A stretch of DNA of 64,000 bases, taken from Dillenia suffruticosa (Eukaryota; Streptophyta; Magnoliopsida; Dilleniales; Dilleniaceae). Under the pieces are notes generated by a model that had not been told where the DNA came from, searched no databases, and worked only from the letters and a program-made list of their open reading frames with translations. Below, in pieces: positions 1 through 13,850 of the stretch. Both the position numbers and the translations under genes were made by a program. The stretch lies in the NCBI GenBank assembly GCA_033439265.1, contig JAVTVX010000012.1, positions 11,335,001 to 11,399,000 on the forward strand. Direction: 5' to 3'. How positions within the stretch are numbered: the stretch's first letter is position 1; each line of letters starts with the position of its first letter.

Positions 1-190
1 ACAAAAGTGGAATTAAAATCTTTATGTATTAAAAATATATTTACTAATTTTGTACTTCTTTTTATGTACAAAATTGGATTAAAAAAAATTATGTATTAAA
101 AATGTATTTTACAAATTTTGTACTTTATGTATGTATAAAATTAAAAAAATTATCCATTAAAGATTCATATAAAATGATACAAAAAAAATT
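1..190. repeat. Diverged AT-rich tandem repeat, about 65-70 bp unit
   Basis: Two clear copies and one weak copy of a unit containing TTATGTATTAAAAAT, then ATTTTGTACTT, TATGTA and AAAATT follow one another from the window edge. The array may continue to the left. I see no coding potential in it. Confidence 0.6.
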
Positions 191-1921
191 AAGTCTAAAG
201 AATCAATTTACAATATTTTAAAATTTATCGGCTTTTAAAAAATGTTGTAGGGATTGAATTATAGCAAGTTAAAAAATTTCAAGAAACAGTGAATGTCCTG
301 AAAGTTTCTAGACAAAACTGTAATTTTTTAAAAGTACAGACCAAATTTTGGTCCGTATTCGGGTCTTCTTCACCTGAATAGATCCAGAGAATTCCGACCC
401 AATCCAATGGGTACTATTATTGAAATGTCAATGGAAAACAAAAAAATACTCTATTTTGAATTCTAAAAATACCGGATTATGTGGAAACTCTTGTCCAATC
501 CATTTTTAATCTTAAAAATATGAAAAATTTATTATTTTGGACTATTTTTGAAAAAACACGAAGTTCAAAAATTGAATTTTTCATTGAAAAATTATAGGCA
601 AAAGCAAAATTAACTTTAATACCACATGTTAGAATATATGGAGGTTCTAATGTATAAGTCTAATGCAAAAAGAAGTCAAAAATAAAATGGAAACGGAAAA
701 GAGAATTTTGCAATTCCTTTAGCCATGCTGTTTTTCTTCATCTTCGACAATTGCAAATGCACCAAAATATTTCTTAAGAATGCAAAAACCTATTAAGCCC
801 TCAATTCACTCATTTAATGGTGTGGAGTTTTAAATTTTTGACTTATGTGTCCTCTACTCAAGAAAGTCCTATTTATAGGTGTTGTCCCATCATGTAGGCT
901 TAAAACATGTTAATGTCACTTGAATTTAATGTTGACCCATTGAAAGATAAATTTAAACACTCAAAAAAAATGTGGGTGAGGGGAGGGCTGAATGGGCCAC
1001 ATAATTCCGACCACATGAATTCTCATTCAAAATATTTCTAAATTTATTCACATTTAACTTATTTCAATTATATTTTTCCCATTAAGTATTGATTTTAAGT
1101 TTTGAATTTGAAATTCTAACATTTATAGTACTTATTTTATTTATTTGTTTGTTTTTATGTATTATAGAAGATGAAGAACTTGAAATGACCGAACTATTTG
1201 AGAATATATTGGAATTTATTTCTGAAAAACCAAAATCAGCCCAAAACTCAATTGTAGACCCAAAGACATGTTAAGTTTGAGAATGTATTCGGATCTTCTC
1301 CTTGTTTCTTAGCTACCACATACATGTTGGATTTTAATTAAGCTTTTTATGCTAGTTTGTATTTTTTCTGGAATAGTGGAATTTCTTTGTAACCTTGTCT
1401 TGTAGATGATTTAATACTTTGCTATCTGTAGTTTATGGTTTCACTCGAAATGATAAAAAATTCGTTAATTTCACATCTAGATACTAGTATATGGTGTTGT
1501 TTATACGGTATATAAGTTTGGTTCTTGTCTTCTTTTCTGTATGATATTTAAATTATGTTTGGGATGATTTTGGTAGTAGTTTTATGATTTCAGCATTTTG
1601 TTTCATTGTGTCGGGCTATTATTGGTTTTTTATCTTTTATTTGAATATTTTTTTCTTTTGTCGTATTGTGTTAATCATGATATTTATTTATAAAAATTAA
1701 GTCAAATAACCATATTAATTTTATTAATTATGTTGTGATCATATCACTAAAAATTGACACAAATATTAATCGTATCTGTTCATATCAAACCACTTTAAAT
1801 CATATCAGACACAATTAGACAAAAATTTCTAGGTCTAGGATTTGCTATTGTGATGAAAAGCAATCGGTGCATCAATCATATAGTATTATCCTTACAATGT
1901 TCCCTGTTTATTTAAGTTGTT
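191..1921. other. AT-rich intergenic stretch, no gene recognised
   Basis: Only short chance ORFs occur here. The part around 640-960 has the look of a retroelement LTR or plant promoter read on the minus strand, with a TATA box, but I found no partner repeat in the window. Nothing else is supported. Confidence 0.5.
870..879 (-). promoter_or_regulatory. TATA-box-like CCTATAAATAG on the minus strand
   Basis: The minus strand reads CACCTATAAATAGGAC, a near-ideal plant TATA box in AT-rich DNA. No convincing downstream gene is seen on the minus strand toward position 1. It could belong to a truncated LTR or be chance. Confidence 0.3.
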
Positions 1922-2462
1922 ATGGACCAATTCTATGTTTATGGTCTATTTATTTATTTTTTGGTTTATTGTTATGTTATGGATAAGATTGAAGAGAAAG
2001 TTCACAAATTTGTATATGGAGATGGCCGTGTTAATCGAGTAGATTGTAATTCTCAACTTGTGTATGAAGGAGCAGTCCTATGCCATTTGGGTTACAATGA
2101 GTTAACTATTCAAACTATAGCACGAACTAATGCCAGTTGTGTTAATGGCGGTGGCTCTCAAGTGTCAACAAATGATCTCAAGTACCCTTATGCTGTTGCT
2201 AAAGTTCCTTCACAAGAAATTATTTTCCATTTATTACAAAAGTTTAACAAAACTTCAAGATTAAGATTAACATTTATTATGAGGGTCTTATTACTTTCAT
2301 ACAAGGGTCTATCAGCCAATTTCAAGACATCCATGAATTGATGGGATCATTGCGAGCCCCCGTTTACATTCTCTCCTGTGCCTCTAAATTTTTCCGATGA
2401 TTGGACCAGAGCACTAGGACCTTATGCACCAAATGTTGCACGAAAACTACCCGTGTTGTAAT
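1922..2462 (+). pseudogene. Unrecognised ORF remnant (139 codons plus a 39-codon continuation)
   Basis: An ATG-started frame of 139 codons ends at 2341. After that stop the same frame continues for about 39 codons, reading DHCEPPFTFSPVPLNF and ending near 2462. The first 20 residues are strongly hydrophobic and aromatic (GLFIYFLVYCYV), like a membrane or signal segment. The middle is polar with a GGGSQ stretch. Codon composition is less AT-biased than the surroundings, which favours a former exon. I do not recognise the family. It could be a decayed host exon or part of a transposon. Low confidence that it is functional. Confidence 0.25.
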
Positions 2463-3801
2463 CCCACGTTGAACTGAAAACAATTTCATTAATAGCAACA
2501 TTCTTCACTATTTTTTTCAAATTTTGTAATTATTGGTGAATTGTGTTTGCAAAGGTGCCATTGTTCACCTTGACAAGTTGGCCTCAATGGATAATTTGGG
2601 CACCAATGTTCAATTATTAAAACAACTTGACCTCCTTTGCATTCTTGCTGTAACATTGGTTCACCAATGTTCAATTACTCTGACACTTTTTCTATGTCAA
2701 GAAATTTACAATTACAATACTTTTTACACAAACACCGGATATCATCACTACTCATATACTTATGCTGACTTGCAACAAACACAAAAAATTGTTGCACCCC
2801 AGTTGCAAGCTCACTCGTAAGTTCTTTTTGCACATCCTACTTATATCTTCTTTCGTTTCTTGCCTTCATATATATATAATCAAACTCAAATTCAATACTA
2901 CTAAATTGTTTATTTCTATTTTTATATTGAACACAAAAATAATAGTAATACTAAAAAAATAATCTCCTACAAAAACCACATTAGTTGAGTAGTTCCTAAA
3001 TAAACCGCATTAAACTACTCACTAATGCTATCGCAATTACAACAATTTCACTAACGTAACAAATTAAATGTCAATTTTTTTGTGATAGTATTAACAGGCA
3101 GCATATTGTGACCCCTTTAGATTTCTCGAAACAAATCATGATACTAATAATTCTTCACAATTGATATAAAGAATATGACCCAATAATAAAGGGTTTCAGG
3201 ACTAACAAAAGCAATAGTATTAATAGAGTAACGATCCTTCCAAAAAACCATATTACCCTACTCTTCATCACTATTGTAAGTACAACAATTTGACTAGCAT
3301 AACAAACGAAATACTAATTTCCTTGTGGCAATAACAAAGAGCAGGCTATCACAATTCTTTTTGATTTTTTGTAAACATAATTCGTTGCTAATAAATTCTA
3401 ATCAAGGTTTGAGAATTATAACTAAAAAAGGAGAGGATTTGAGGGCTAACATAGGAGGCAAGTAAGGGTTAACAGAGGAAAAATCCGTGAGATTGAAGAA
3501 ATGATGTTGATATATTTATAGGAGGCAATTACAGTGTTGCAGAAGTGAACCTTTTTGGTAGTTCACCCATGTGCGCAGCTCAAAGAATATATCACAAGTT
3601 TAACAAGTACACATATTGGATTGCAGCAAGTTCAACAAGCTCAAAGAATATAACACAAGCTTAAAGAACTTTTCATAAATTGCCATATAAGAGAATACAA
3701 GCATTCGGAGACTATTCAAAAAGTTCACCAATCGGAGACTAAACCACGCTCCCGTCGTGAATTGGAGTTTGGATGTAATAATATATTAGATTTTAAGACA
3801 A
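2463..3801. other. Intergenic, with an old duplicated segment
   Basis: About 160 bp at 2980-3140 resembles 3240-3400. Shared features in order are CTACTC, an ATYGYAATTACAACAATTT-like stretch, a CATAACAAA-like stretch and a CACAATT/GTGAC-like stretch. This looks like an old, strongly diverged direct duplication. Short ORFs on both strands show no recognisable protein. Confidence 0.35.
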
Positions 3802-3994
3802 ATGAATATATATTTATATTCAAAGTATATTATATATATATTAACAAGCTATTCTTATTGTGTGAGACCTATATTTATGTTGTCAACTAGAAAAAGATTC
3901 AAGGATGCTATAAAGCACGAAACAAAGGAGAAGGTGACATGTAGAGCTCCAAGACCTATCCTTTGTCGGCAAGGCGAGGTTCCTCTTCCAGACC
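3802..3994 (+). other. ORF fragment cut by the Copia insertion
   Basis: A 79-codon frame begins at 3802 and runs into the Copia 3' LTR at 3995. The host-derived part includes LSTRKRFKDAIKHETKEK and PRPILCRQGEVPLPDL. This basic, fairly GC-balanced stretch differs from its AT-rich surroundings and could be a former exon. The family is not recognised, and the tail of the frame is retroelement sequence. Confidence 0.25.
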
Positions 3995-4300
3995 TGAAAA
4001 AACTTTTCATACAATCAACATATAAATTTTCATGCTTTTAAAATCAAATCGAAAATCTAATATTTAGGGTTAATATATAAAATGTAATCTTATCTTTGTT
4101 CTCTACTAAGAGGACATATATATGTTAATTAACTACAAATTTATATTATCTCATCTTTACATATCACATAGACATTAGAGGCGATTATTCGTGTGAGAGA
4201 ACAAATCTCAAAAACTTGTCTGACATACTTTAAATCAAAACATAAGAACTTGCAAATATAAAACAAATTCAAATGTCATTAAAATTATAAGCAATACATC
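3995..4300 (-). repeat. 3' LTR of the minus-strand Copia (degraded)
   Basis: It starts TGAAAAAACTTTTCATAC. Positions 3995 to about 4080 match the inner end of the other LTR at 10207-10290; beyond that the similarity fades. The inner edge is approximate, placed below the end of the RNase H remnant. Confidence 0.6.
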
Positions 4301-7300
4301 ATAGTCATTGTATACACAAATACAAATACATCAAACGCAATCGCAGAGATTTTACATGTTTTAAAAATACATCCCTAGGTATAGGCTTTGTCAACAGATC
4401 AACCACCATCATATACGTAGGCATATACTTCAACGTCACCTCTCATTTCTTAATAATGTCTCGAATAAAATTATACATTGTATCTACGTGTTTGGTTCTC
4501 CCATGATATTTAGGATCTTTCGTAAAACGATAGCTGATTGACTATCACAATAAATTATCACAACTCCCACTGAATCGCTTACAATTCCCAAGTATTGTAA
4601 AAATCTTCTTAACCAACTACAGAAGTACAAGCCATAAACTCTGCTTCTATTATGAAAAGTGATACGCATGTTTATTTCTTGCTTCTCCAAGAGATGATGC
4701 CATTATTCAGCAAGAAAACATAACTTGAGGTGGATTTATGTCCATCTAAATCGTCACTCCAATCAACAGCTATGTATTCAGTTAATGGCAAATCATTTCC
4801 TTGATAACAAAAGGAATAGTCTGTATTTCCTTTCAGGTATTTCAAAATCCACTTTACAGTAGTCCAGTGATTCCGACCTGAATTGGATTGATACCTGCTA
4901 ACCAAACTCATGGCATAGTATATGTCAAGGCGAGTACACATCATAACATACATCAAACTCCCAACAGTATTGAAATACGATACTTTTGACATCTCGTGTT
5001 TTCCTTCAATAGTCTTTGGGCACATGGCCAGAGTTAAACTTTCGACTTTAGCCACAAAAGTATCAATGGGTTTACACTATCTATTTTAAATCAGTCAAGA
5101 ATATTTTTAATATAAGATTATTGAAATAAAACTAACAATCTCTTAAAACGATCTCTATAGTTCTTAACACCCAGTATGTACTCTACCTTACTCATGTCTT
5201 TCATCTCAAAATTTGATAATAACCAGCTCTTAATATTCAAGACATATTCCTTATCGTTTCTGGCTAATAATATGTTATTGATATATAGACTTAGAATTAT
5301 AAATTTATCATTGAACTTTCTCACATAAATATAATGGTCTTCATCTATCATTACGAAGTTATAAGATATTACAGTTCTGTGAAATCTCAAATTCCATTAT
5401 TTTGAAGACTGTTTTAGGCCATTAATTAATCTATTCAATTTGTAAATTTTGTTTTCTTGACCTTCAACTATGAAATCTACTGGCTGTTCTATATAAATTT
5501 CTTTTTTAAGTTTTCCATTGAAAAACGCAGTCTTCACATCCATATGATATGATTCTAAATCTAAATTTGGTTACAATAGCCAACAATAGGCAAATAAAGA
5601 CAAATCTCACTACCGGTGAAAATGTTTTTTCATAATCAATACCCTCTTGTTGGGTATAACCTTTTGCCACCAACCGAACTTTATACCTCTCAATTGTTCC
5701 ATCAGTTTTACGTTTAACCTTGAGAACCTACTTGTTCCCAATAGGTTTACGCTCATGTGGAAGATCAACCAGTTCCCAAACATGGTTGGAATCCATCGAC
5801 TTCATTTCTTCCTCCATTGCTTTTATCCACTCTGCCTTGATAGGACAAGACAAAGCCTCGTTCGCATTCTTTGGCTCATCCTCGTCCTGTAAAGAAATGA
5901 TAAAAGTGTACCCTTCAATTTCATAATGACGTTTGGGCACACCTTTCTTAGCACTTTTCCGAATCGCTGATTAGGTTGAATCGTTAGAATTTGAATCCCT
6001 CCCACTAGGATCATCTAGGGATTCAACTTCCCGTGGTTCCCTTAATCTATCCAGCACAGATCCATCATTTGAATTATCTAATTCAAACAAAAACTCTCCT
6101 TTCGTTATATCACTTTTGTTAGGAAAATTATTTTCTAAAAATATCACATTTCGTGATTCAATTTCGGTTATAGTACCATTTTCACGCTCACCGATGAATA
6201 CATAACCTTTTGACTGGTCAGAGTATCTTATAAAAATACACTTCTTTCCTCGGGGACCTAATTTTCTAAACTTATTGGAAGAGTCATGAATATAAGCTCC
6301 CGAACCCTAAGGTCTAAGTCTATTCAGACTCGATGTTCTATTAGTCCAAAGTTCATAAAGCGTAGTTGGTACTGATTTTGAAGGCACCCTATTCAAAATA
6401 TAGGTCGCAGTTAATAATGCATCTTCCCAAAAGGAAATAGGCAAGTTAGCTTGCACTATCATGAATCTCGTCATATCTAGCAATGTTCTATTCTTTCTCT
6501 CAGCAATACCATTCTATTGAAGTGTATAAGAAATAGTCAATTGTCTAGTGATTCTCTTTTCATTATATAAATTCTTGAATTGATCAGATAGATATTCACG
6601 TTCTCGATCTATTCTCAAAATTTTAATTATTCTGTCTATTTGATTCTCCAGTTCATTTATATAACATTTAAAGCATTCAAGTGTTTTAGATTTTTGAGAA
6701 ATCAAATAACATAACCAAATTGCGTGAAATCATCTCTGAATGTAATGAAATATGACGCTCCATGTCAATCTTTCACATTCATTGAACCACAAATATCATA
6801 GTGAACCAATTATAATAGGAAGTCAACTCTTACGGCCTTTCCAAATGGTTTTCGAATCAGCTTCCCGATAGGACAATATTCACAATTTGATAAATCAACT
6901 TTAATAATCGAACCCAATAGTTCTACTTTCAGAAGTCAATTCATCCTGTCCTACCCAATATAACTAAGTCTAGCATGTCATACTATGTCATCGATATTAG
7001 TATTACTAGAAGAACAAACATTTAATGAAATATAATGATCAACATAACCGTTAAATTTGTCTATCACAATCCAAAATAAGAAATCCATTTAACAGATATC
7101 CAGTACCATAAAATACACTATTGTTATAGATACAAACCCTATCACAAGAAAAGTTCAAGTTATAACCTAATCTAAGAAAAACAACAACAGAAACTAAATT
7201 TTGTTAAATTTTCGATGCAAGAGAATATCATGTAAGATCAGGGTTCGGCCATTTCATAACTCTAGTTTGCAAGTGCCAATCCTATTGACTTTCACCATCG

Positions 7301-10193
7301 TATTGTTCCCTACGTATATCTATCTTGTACCAGGAAGAACTCGACGAAAGTCCACGAACGTTTCTCGATCTTTCGTCACATGATCTGTTGCTCCTGAGTA
7401 TATAATCCACACAGGATAAAATTCAAAAAATAAAATAGTACTAAAAACATATATAACACATAGAGAATCGTTACAGGATGCTACCTTTTTCGGCTCGAGA
7501 CATTCTCGAGCGAAATGACCAAGAGCTTTGCAATTGTAACACTTCAGTTTGTTCTTGTCATTCTTTTTCCAAAACCGCTTGTGTTTGTTCTTGCGATTGG
7601 AATTGTTTTTCTTAGACTCTTCCACAATTTCCTTTCCGTTCTTGCCTTTATTCTTGTTTCTCTTGCACTTAAAGCCTGAAACTTTCTGAGAACTAGACTC
7701 AACTACGAAGTCATTAGAAATTGATCTTGCAGCACCAAGCCGCTTATCTTCGAGTTCTACGTGGCGAGCAGCATCAACAAAAGTTTTAATGCTATCATTA
7801 TGAGTCAAATTGACTTTTAAGTGCTCCCACTAGTCTAAAAGGGATCGGATTAAAGTTTGAAACTGCTGCTCAATAATAAAACATGATCTACTAACTTCAA
7901 TTCTCTTATCATGTTTGACATGGTTCTTAGGTATAATTTGATACTGTGATCAGACCTCTTTTTATATATATTAAACTTGATCGTTAACTATCTCAAACGG
8001 GTCACACTAGTACCCCCATACTTCTTTCTAAGGTACACCCATATGCCATGAGCAATAGGGAATTGTTCACATTCGTGAATGAGATCATCTACCACAAAAC
8101 TAACTAGGATGCCACGTGTAGTGGTATCTTTCTTTTTCCACGCTTGGTAAACCTCTTGATCTCTTCTCTGTTGAACAGTATTTCCAACTCCAGGGTATTG
8201 CATGATTTGGTTGATACCCTCTAAGGCATCCTGCTCTTCTATCACATACCATATCTTATAGTGCCAAATGTCATAATTGTCGTCATTGAACTTATCACCT
8301 TTATTATGGTCAGCTATTAATGTTTTTGATACCATGATCTGGGTTTTCAAAGAGAGGTAAACGTGAATTTTCATACTTATATAATTCTTTCAATTTTGTG
8401 CTTAAAACTAACATTTATAATAAACAAATATAATGTATAGACTCAAAAGTTTACTACGTTTCCAATTATCATCCATGATCTAAATGTTTGATTATCATAA
8501 ATTTAATTTCAAAGTAACAAAATTCATCAAATTTTATGTTAGAATTATTTAAATCCTTCCAACCTAAAACCTCCCACTAAAATATTTTACGTATTTAGAA
8601 TCATGCGATATAAAAACAAATCATTTTCACATACTTGCATGCTCAAATAGATAGGCATTCCTTTCAAAATACCAAAGGCATTCTAAATACATACATAAAA
8701 AAACGTTGGTCTACAACGTATATTAATAGATCCCTACTATATATGATCATAGTACATAACTATATAACAAAAAAAGAAAGAAAGATACAATATTTCATTT
8801 CTTCTATTTTTTTTCTTTCTTTTCTTCCATATACATGCGAATAACAATTTTAATCATTCATACTGAAAGTCTGTCGGTGGGAGCAAATCTTTTAACAGTT
8901 TATGGTGTACTGCCATTTATCCTCAAAGATAGTGATTTCCTCATTTTGATCTCTATCTGCTTAGTTCGCCATATTTTAAGTAATTTAAGTCTGAAGTTCT
9001 CGAGAATCATCTGTTCATTCTCTTCTATTATCTCATCAGCCATTCTAGCTAGATTACTAAGGAGAGAGTTCCTAATTATATAGATCCTGACTCTATGTCC
9101 CTCAAACCAATGACCCAAATACAGAAGTTCAATTTGTTATTGACTCATCACTATCAAGTGTTGTGATAAAGTATGAATTATATTCATTCAATAATTTATC
9201 ATTTCGGCTAACTTTGCCAAACGTTTGGGAGTTTTCTCGATTTTGTGTCTGTCCCAGAGAACAACAAGAGTTCGTCTGATTCTTACTATATCCTAAAAAT
9301 AAGGGTAAATAACAGATTTGTTATGAAACCAATCATTAAATTTTAAAATACCATTTCTAATAATCATGTTCAATCACTCAATGAATTTATATTGAAAAAA
9401 AAAATTTGTCCACATATAAATTGATGAGAAAAAAAAAATCAAACAAGTATTGAAAATTTTAATTTAGGTAGCAAAAAATTATTAAATAATTTTTTTAACA
9501 TATGAAAAAATTTTCAGAAATTTTTTAAATTGAAAAATAATGTTTCCGTAATTATTAAAGGATTTTCAATTTAAAATCAATCAAAAAATATTTTTCATTT
9601 CCGAAAAATAAATAAAAATTACAAAAATAATCAAAACTATTCTGAAAATGGTTTCGGTCAAAATCGCGGTTGGAAGACGTTTCTCACGCGTCGTTTAAAT
9701 ATCCGGGTGAGTGGGCCACGTGCCCACTAGCCCGAGGTGGTGGCGCGTGGCCTCCACTACCCCAAAATGATGGTCTTAGTTATCTTATCAGAGGACTAGA
9801 ACTCGGCGTTTGGTCTCACACAAGTAGAACCCAAAGTGGGATTTGGCTTTTGTCACTATTCATATATTAGCATATGGTTAGAAATGATTTTTAATGGGGA
9901 ATCTAACTATACAAATTTCAAATCACAAAACCTATCATGCAAAGAGATATAAGCATTTTGATTTTCGGTTAGGGCTTTGTTTTTCTCCAAAATTATTAAA
10001 CGCGTAAGCTTTATTTTTTGCAGAGAGATTCTTTATCATATGGGTATTCATATATTAAAATTTTAGACATTTTCGTTGGAAATCATACAAGTTACCATTG
10101 ACGACATTCTCAAAAAAATATGCTTCAATATATAAATTTTAATATAACTCATATTTTTCATGCATAAAAAAAATTAGGAAACAACCATTGCAT

Positions 10194-10206
10194 GCTCTGA
10201 TACCAA
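10194..10206 (-). other. Primer binding site (tRNA-iMet) of the minus-strand Copia
   Basis: The minus strand reads TTGGTATCAGAGC, complementary to the 3' end of initiator methionine tRNA. It lies directly inside the 5' LTR. Confidence 0.85.
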
Positions 10207-10657
10207 TAAAAAACTTTTCATACAATCAACATATGAATTTTCATGCTTTTAAAATCAAATTGAAAATCCAAGAGCTAGAGTTGAATCACTAATCCTTTTG
10301 ATGCGCAGTCGAAAAAAGCAATCACGTATGATTTGCTTTTATTCTTTACGATCCAAATACCCTTGAATGTAATATATGAATTGTCACCTTCAATCCCTCA
10401 ACAATGGAGTTTTCTTAGGCTTAGCATAAAATGACGAAAAAGGAGTTGCTTGGAAGTTGTTTTACGTAACCACACTTTTGTTCTTTTTACCAAGTTAAAA
10501 GAGTAACTTCCATCCCTTTCAAAATTCAAAATAACAAGGGGAGTTCGGAGAAAAACTACTCCCCCCTTGGTTATTTCCACATCATTTGAATTTTATATTA
10601 AAATGGTTTGGGTCGGGTCAAACCCACATGGACGACCCGACCCTCCAATTTCTAACA
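10207..10657 (-). repeat. 5' LTR of the minus-strand Copia
   Basis: About 451 bp. On the minus strand it begins TGTTAGAAATTGGAGGGT at 10657 and ends next to the primer site. It is followed by the AGACC target duplication at 10658-10662. Confidence 0.75.
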
Positions 10658-10662
10658 AGACC

Positions 10663-11266
10663 TAAAGTGTTTTGTTAAGTTTGTTACGGTAATTAAAAAA
10701 AAATAGCTGCTTTCTAACAAGAAGCATCAAAAGAACTACCTATTGACTCCTTATTTCGATGCTTTGTTTATGTAAGGAAATTAAAGTTGTAAGTTTTGGA
10801 GAGCTTAGTAATACATTAAAACATGCATAATATATTTATGACATATGATAATTTCTAAAAAAATTTTTGTACAGGAAAAACATAATTTACAAACAATGAG
10901 GGTAAGTTTGCCAAATATCTATGAGATGATCACAAGCATCTTGAGTAGTATCAGACCCATCTCGTGAACAACTCACGTGCATCAATCACTATGAGTTTCT
11001 ACTAGCTTCAATCATTACCCCTCCACAAGGGGGCAAAGCACTAATCTAATCTAATCTTTAGCACTCCCTAAGTTCTCTGCTAAGGTCGGATCCTGTCGAT
11101 TTATGCTCTATCTCATAAAACCACCCCATATAAAGCTCATGGGTCACCATGAGATCTTGCATAGTGCATTCTCCCACGAAACTAGCCATATTAAGACCAT
11201 AAATGAAGCACATCATTTGGGATGCTCCCTCTTTTTTATCAAATAATGCTCCAAGTGGTTTAGGAT
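10663..11266. other. Unclassified stretch with a 75-codon minus-strand ORF
   Basis: Positions 11285-11058 (minus) are open for 75 codons, including QMMCFIYGLNMASFVGEC and HELYMGWFYEIEHKSTGSDL. The base composition is more balanced than the flanks, so this may be a decayed exon. I do not recognise it. The rest is AT-rich with no feature. Confidence 0.2.
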
Positions 11267-13850
11267 TTGTGGTTGTGGGACCCACTGCTACGACTTCATT
11301 TGAGGGTTTGTAATATAAAGATTAGATTATTGTTGAAAATCATTTTCTATTTAGATCTCAATGAAACTTTTGTGGTTTTATCTTTTAGACATAATTTGAT
11401 TTCCATTTCTATATTGTACAAAATCAGTTTTACATGTTTTTTGGGAAATGAAAAGGTTGGTTCATTTCTTGAGTTCAAATTGGTTAGTTCTAATTTTTTG
11501 TCAAGATTCAATAATCTATATTTGGTTAAAACTATTGTTTCATTTAATGAACTCCAGCATTTATGTACACAAGGTATAAAGAAAAATAAACTAACAAAAG
11601 GAGATATGAAGCTAAAAGGATTTCGGACGTCTTAGACCCAATACATACAAACATTTATGAGTTATTCTCTTTGGTTTTTTGAAATGATCAATGATAATTT
11701 ATCACGTTTATAGACGAATTTTCATGATATAGCTACATATGTCTCCTTACGAATAAATCTTACTCATTGGACGTGTTCAAAATTTATAAGGCCGAAGTTG
11801 AAAATCAACTCGGCAAAAGAATTAAGAGTATTAAATTTGACCGTGGTGAAGAATACCATAGCAAAAATGACAAATCAGGTGAACAACATCTAAAACCATT
11901 CACTCTCTTCCTAAAGAAATGTGGTATCGTCCCACAGTATATCATATTTGGCTCAACCGCTATAAATTGTATTGCTGAAAAATGAAATAGGATTTGTCAA
12001 GATATGATTAGGAGTATGATTTTTTTTTTCCACCTTACCTAAGTCATTCTGAGAGAAGCAATTAAGACTGTAGTATATATTCTCAACAAGGTTCCCCTTA
12101 AAGCAACTATCAAGACCCCTTACGAGTTTTGGACCGGGAGATATGCTAGTATAAAGTATTTACATGTTTGGAGTTATCCAATTGAGACTAGACTTTTTTG
12201 GCCTAATGAAAGAAAACTAGACTCTATGACGGTGAGTTGTTATTTTATAGGGTACTCTGAAAGATTTAAACAGTACAAACTTTATGATCCTATAAATAAG
12301 GTTATATTTGAGTTAAGAAATGTTTGGTTCTTTGATAATGTTGAGTTTGTAGGGGGAAATACAATTAGGAACATTGTCTTTGAAGTGGAGTATATAAATA
12401 TTCCCACAAGTGTCTTAATTCTTTTTCAAAATTCTCCTAATAATACCCAAGACACAATAAACAAGGATAATGTTGGAGAACTCTTCGTTCCGAAATAACA
12501 AACTAAATTAATTCCAAAATCTATACCAATAAATAGATCTATGAGATTTAGACATCCGAGTAGTAATATTACAAATTTCATAAATTCATCGTCTCGTTAT
12601 ATTTTAAGATGAATTTAATTGATAATTGCGTATATTATAAGTTCTGTGGGGATAAATACATTTTCCTGAATTTATCTGTCAAAAAATTCTCAAAAGATAT
12701 GACATTCGGAGTTAAAAATCAAGTGATACCTTTGTGGCTAAGGAAGACAGGTTTAATCTCAATCAGCATCTCAAGAATAATTTTAAATAGAGAAAAAATA
12801 TAGAAAATTTCTTATACGTCAGTAATATGGAGTCTGATGTATACTCAGATCAGTAACACGTTTGAATATTGTATACATTACAGAAATGTTGGATAGATAC
12901 TTAAATATCTTAGAAATAGATCATTGGAAGGCAACCAAACAGATCTTGTAGTACTTACACAGAGCAAAAAGAATACATGCTCACATATCGAAGGTCAAAT
13001 CGATTTAAAATCATTCAATATATTGATTTTGATTTTGTAGGATACCAGAATAACATGAAATCTATGTCAGGCTAGCATGTTATGAGACATCTGTCCAGAG
13101 AACATGACTATAAAATTTTATCACAAGGCTGCACATGGTTGGAATTGATAGCCCACTTAAATTATTTTGTGACAATAAGTCGACAGTCTTATATTCCAAT
13201 AACAACATGAGCTTGATGATGTGAGAGAATATAGATTTCAAGTTCTTGATTGTTAAGAAAAGGATTCAAAGTGCATAGTTGTCTATAGAGCATGTCGATA
13301 CAAACTCCATAATTACCGATCCATTTATTAAGGGGTTGCCACCCAAAATGGTTCATGAGTAAACTATTTGGATGGATGTCATATCATTTCAGAATATTCA
13401 ATTTCAGTGGGAGTTTGAGATTTTAGATAATCATTTGATATAGACACTTTTTGTTATTTTAGTTTAAGATATTTTGATATTATTTTTTGTAAAAATAAAG
13501 ATTTGGTTTTGATTACACTTTGATATTAAATATAGTTGATCCTACAGAGTTTTAGAGAGAATCAGTTGAAAATAGATATATTATAGATCATATTGTATAT
13601 AATTTTCATACTGTGCATCTATATCATGATCTATATCATTCGGTTATATTGGCATTGATGGATCGAGTTACGATAAATGTAACAAAGTCTAATGTGATCT
13701 TATATTAATAAAATTGATGGACGGAATTCATTATTGATAAATTTCAGTATTGATAGTAAAGTTGAAATCGTTTGATTATATATAAGTATAAAGATATACA
13801 TGTAAACCAAGTGAAAGATTATTGGGTTTTTAATTTGTTGGGTTAATATA
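11267..13850 (+). mobile_element. Decayed partial Ty1/Copia element, plus strand
   Basis: Remnants in order are the pre-integrase region (about 11340-11630), an integrase core piece (11767-11985), the integrase to reverse-transcriptase linker (12226-12498), and RNase H traces ending with a DPFIKGLPPKMVHE-like stretch near 13360. Next come a polypurine tract (CAGTGGGAG, 13405-13413) and a probable 3' LTR starting TGAGATTTTAG at 13416. No 5' LTR or primer site was found, and the part between integrase and RNase H is short. It is truncated and broken in many places. The right end is uncertain; 13850 is a guess. Confidence 0.7.

Larger units (their letters stand above)
3995..10657 (-). mobile_element. 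Old Ty1/Copia LTR retrotransposon, minus strand, with TSD
   Basis: Reading on the minus strand: 5' LTR about 10657-10207, iMet primer site 10206-10194, long leader to about 8375, gag about 8374-7450 with a CCHC zinc knuckle (CYNCKALGHFAREC), protease start (WIIYSGATDH) near 7400, integrase about 7200-5900, reverse transcriptase about 5890-5100, RNase H about 5050-4365, then a degraded 3' LTR ending at 3995. The domain order is typical of Copia. A perfect 5-bp target duplication, AGACC, flanks it at 3990-3994 and 10658-10662. The two LTRs align clearly over only about 85 bp, so the insertion is old. It is broken in many places (ten or more) and is a fossil. The leader contains a short GC-rich patch (about 9660-9790). 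Confidence 0.9.
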
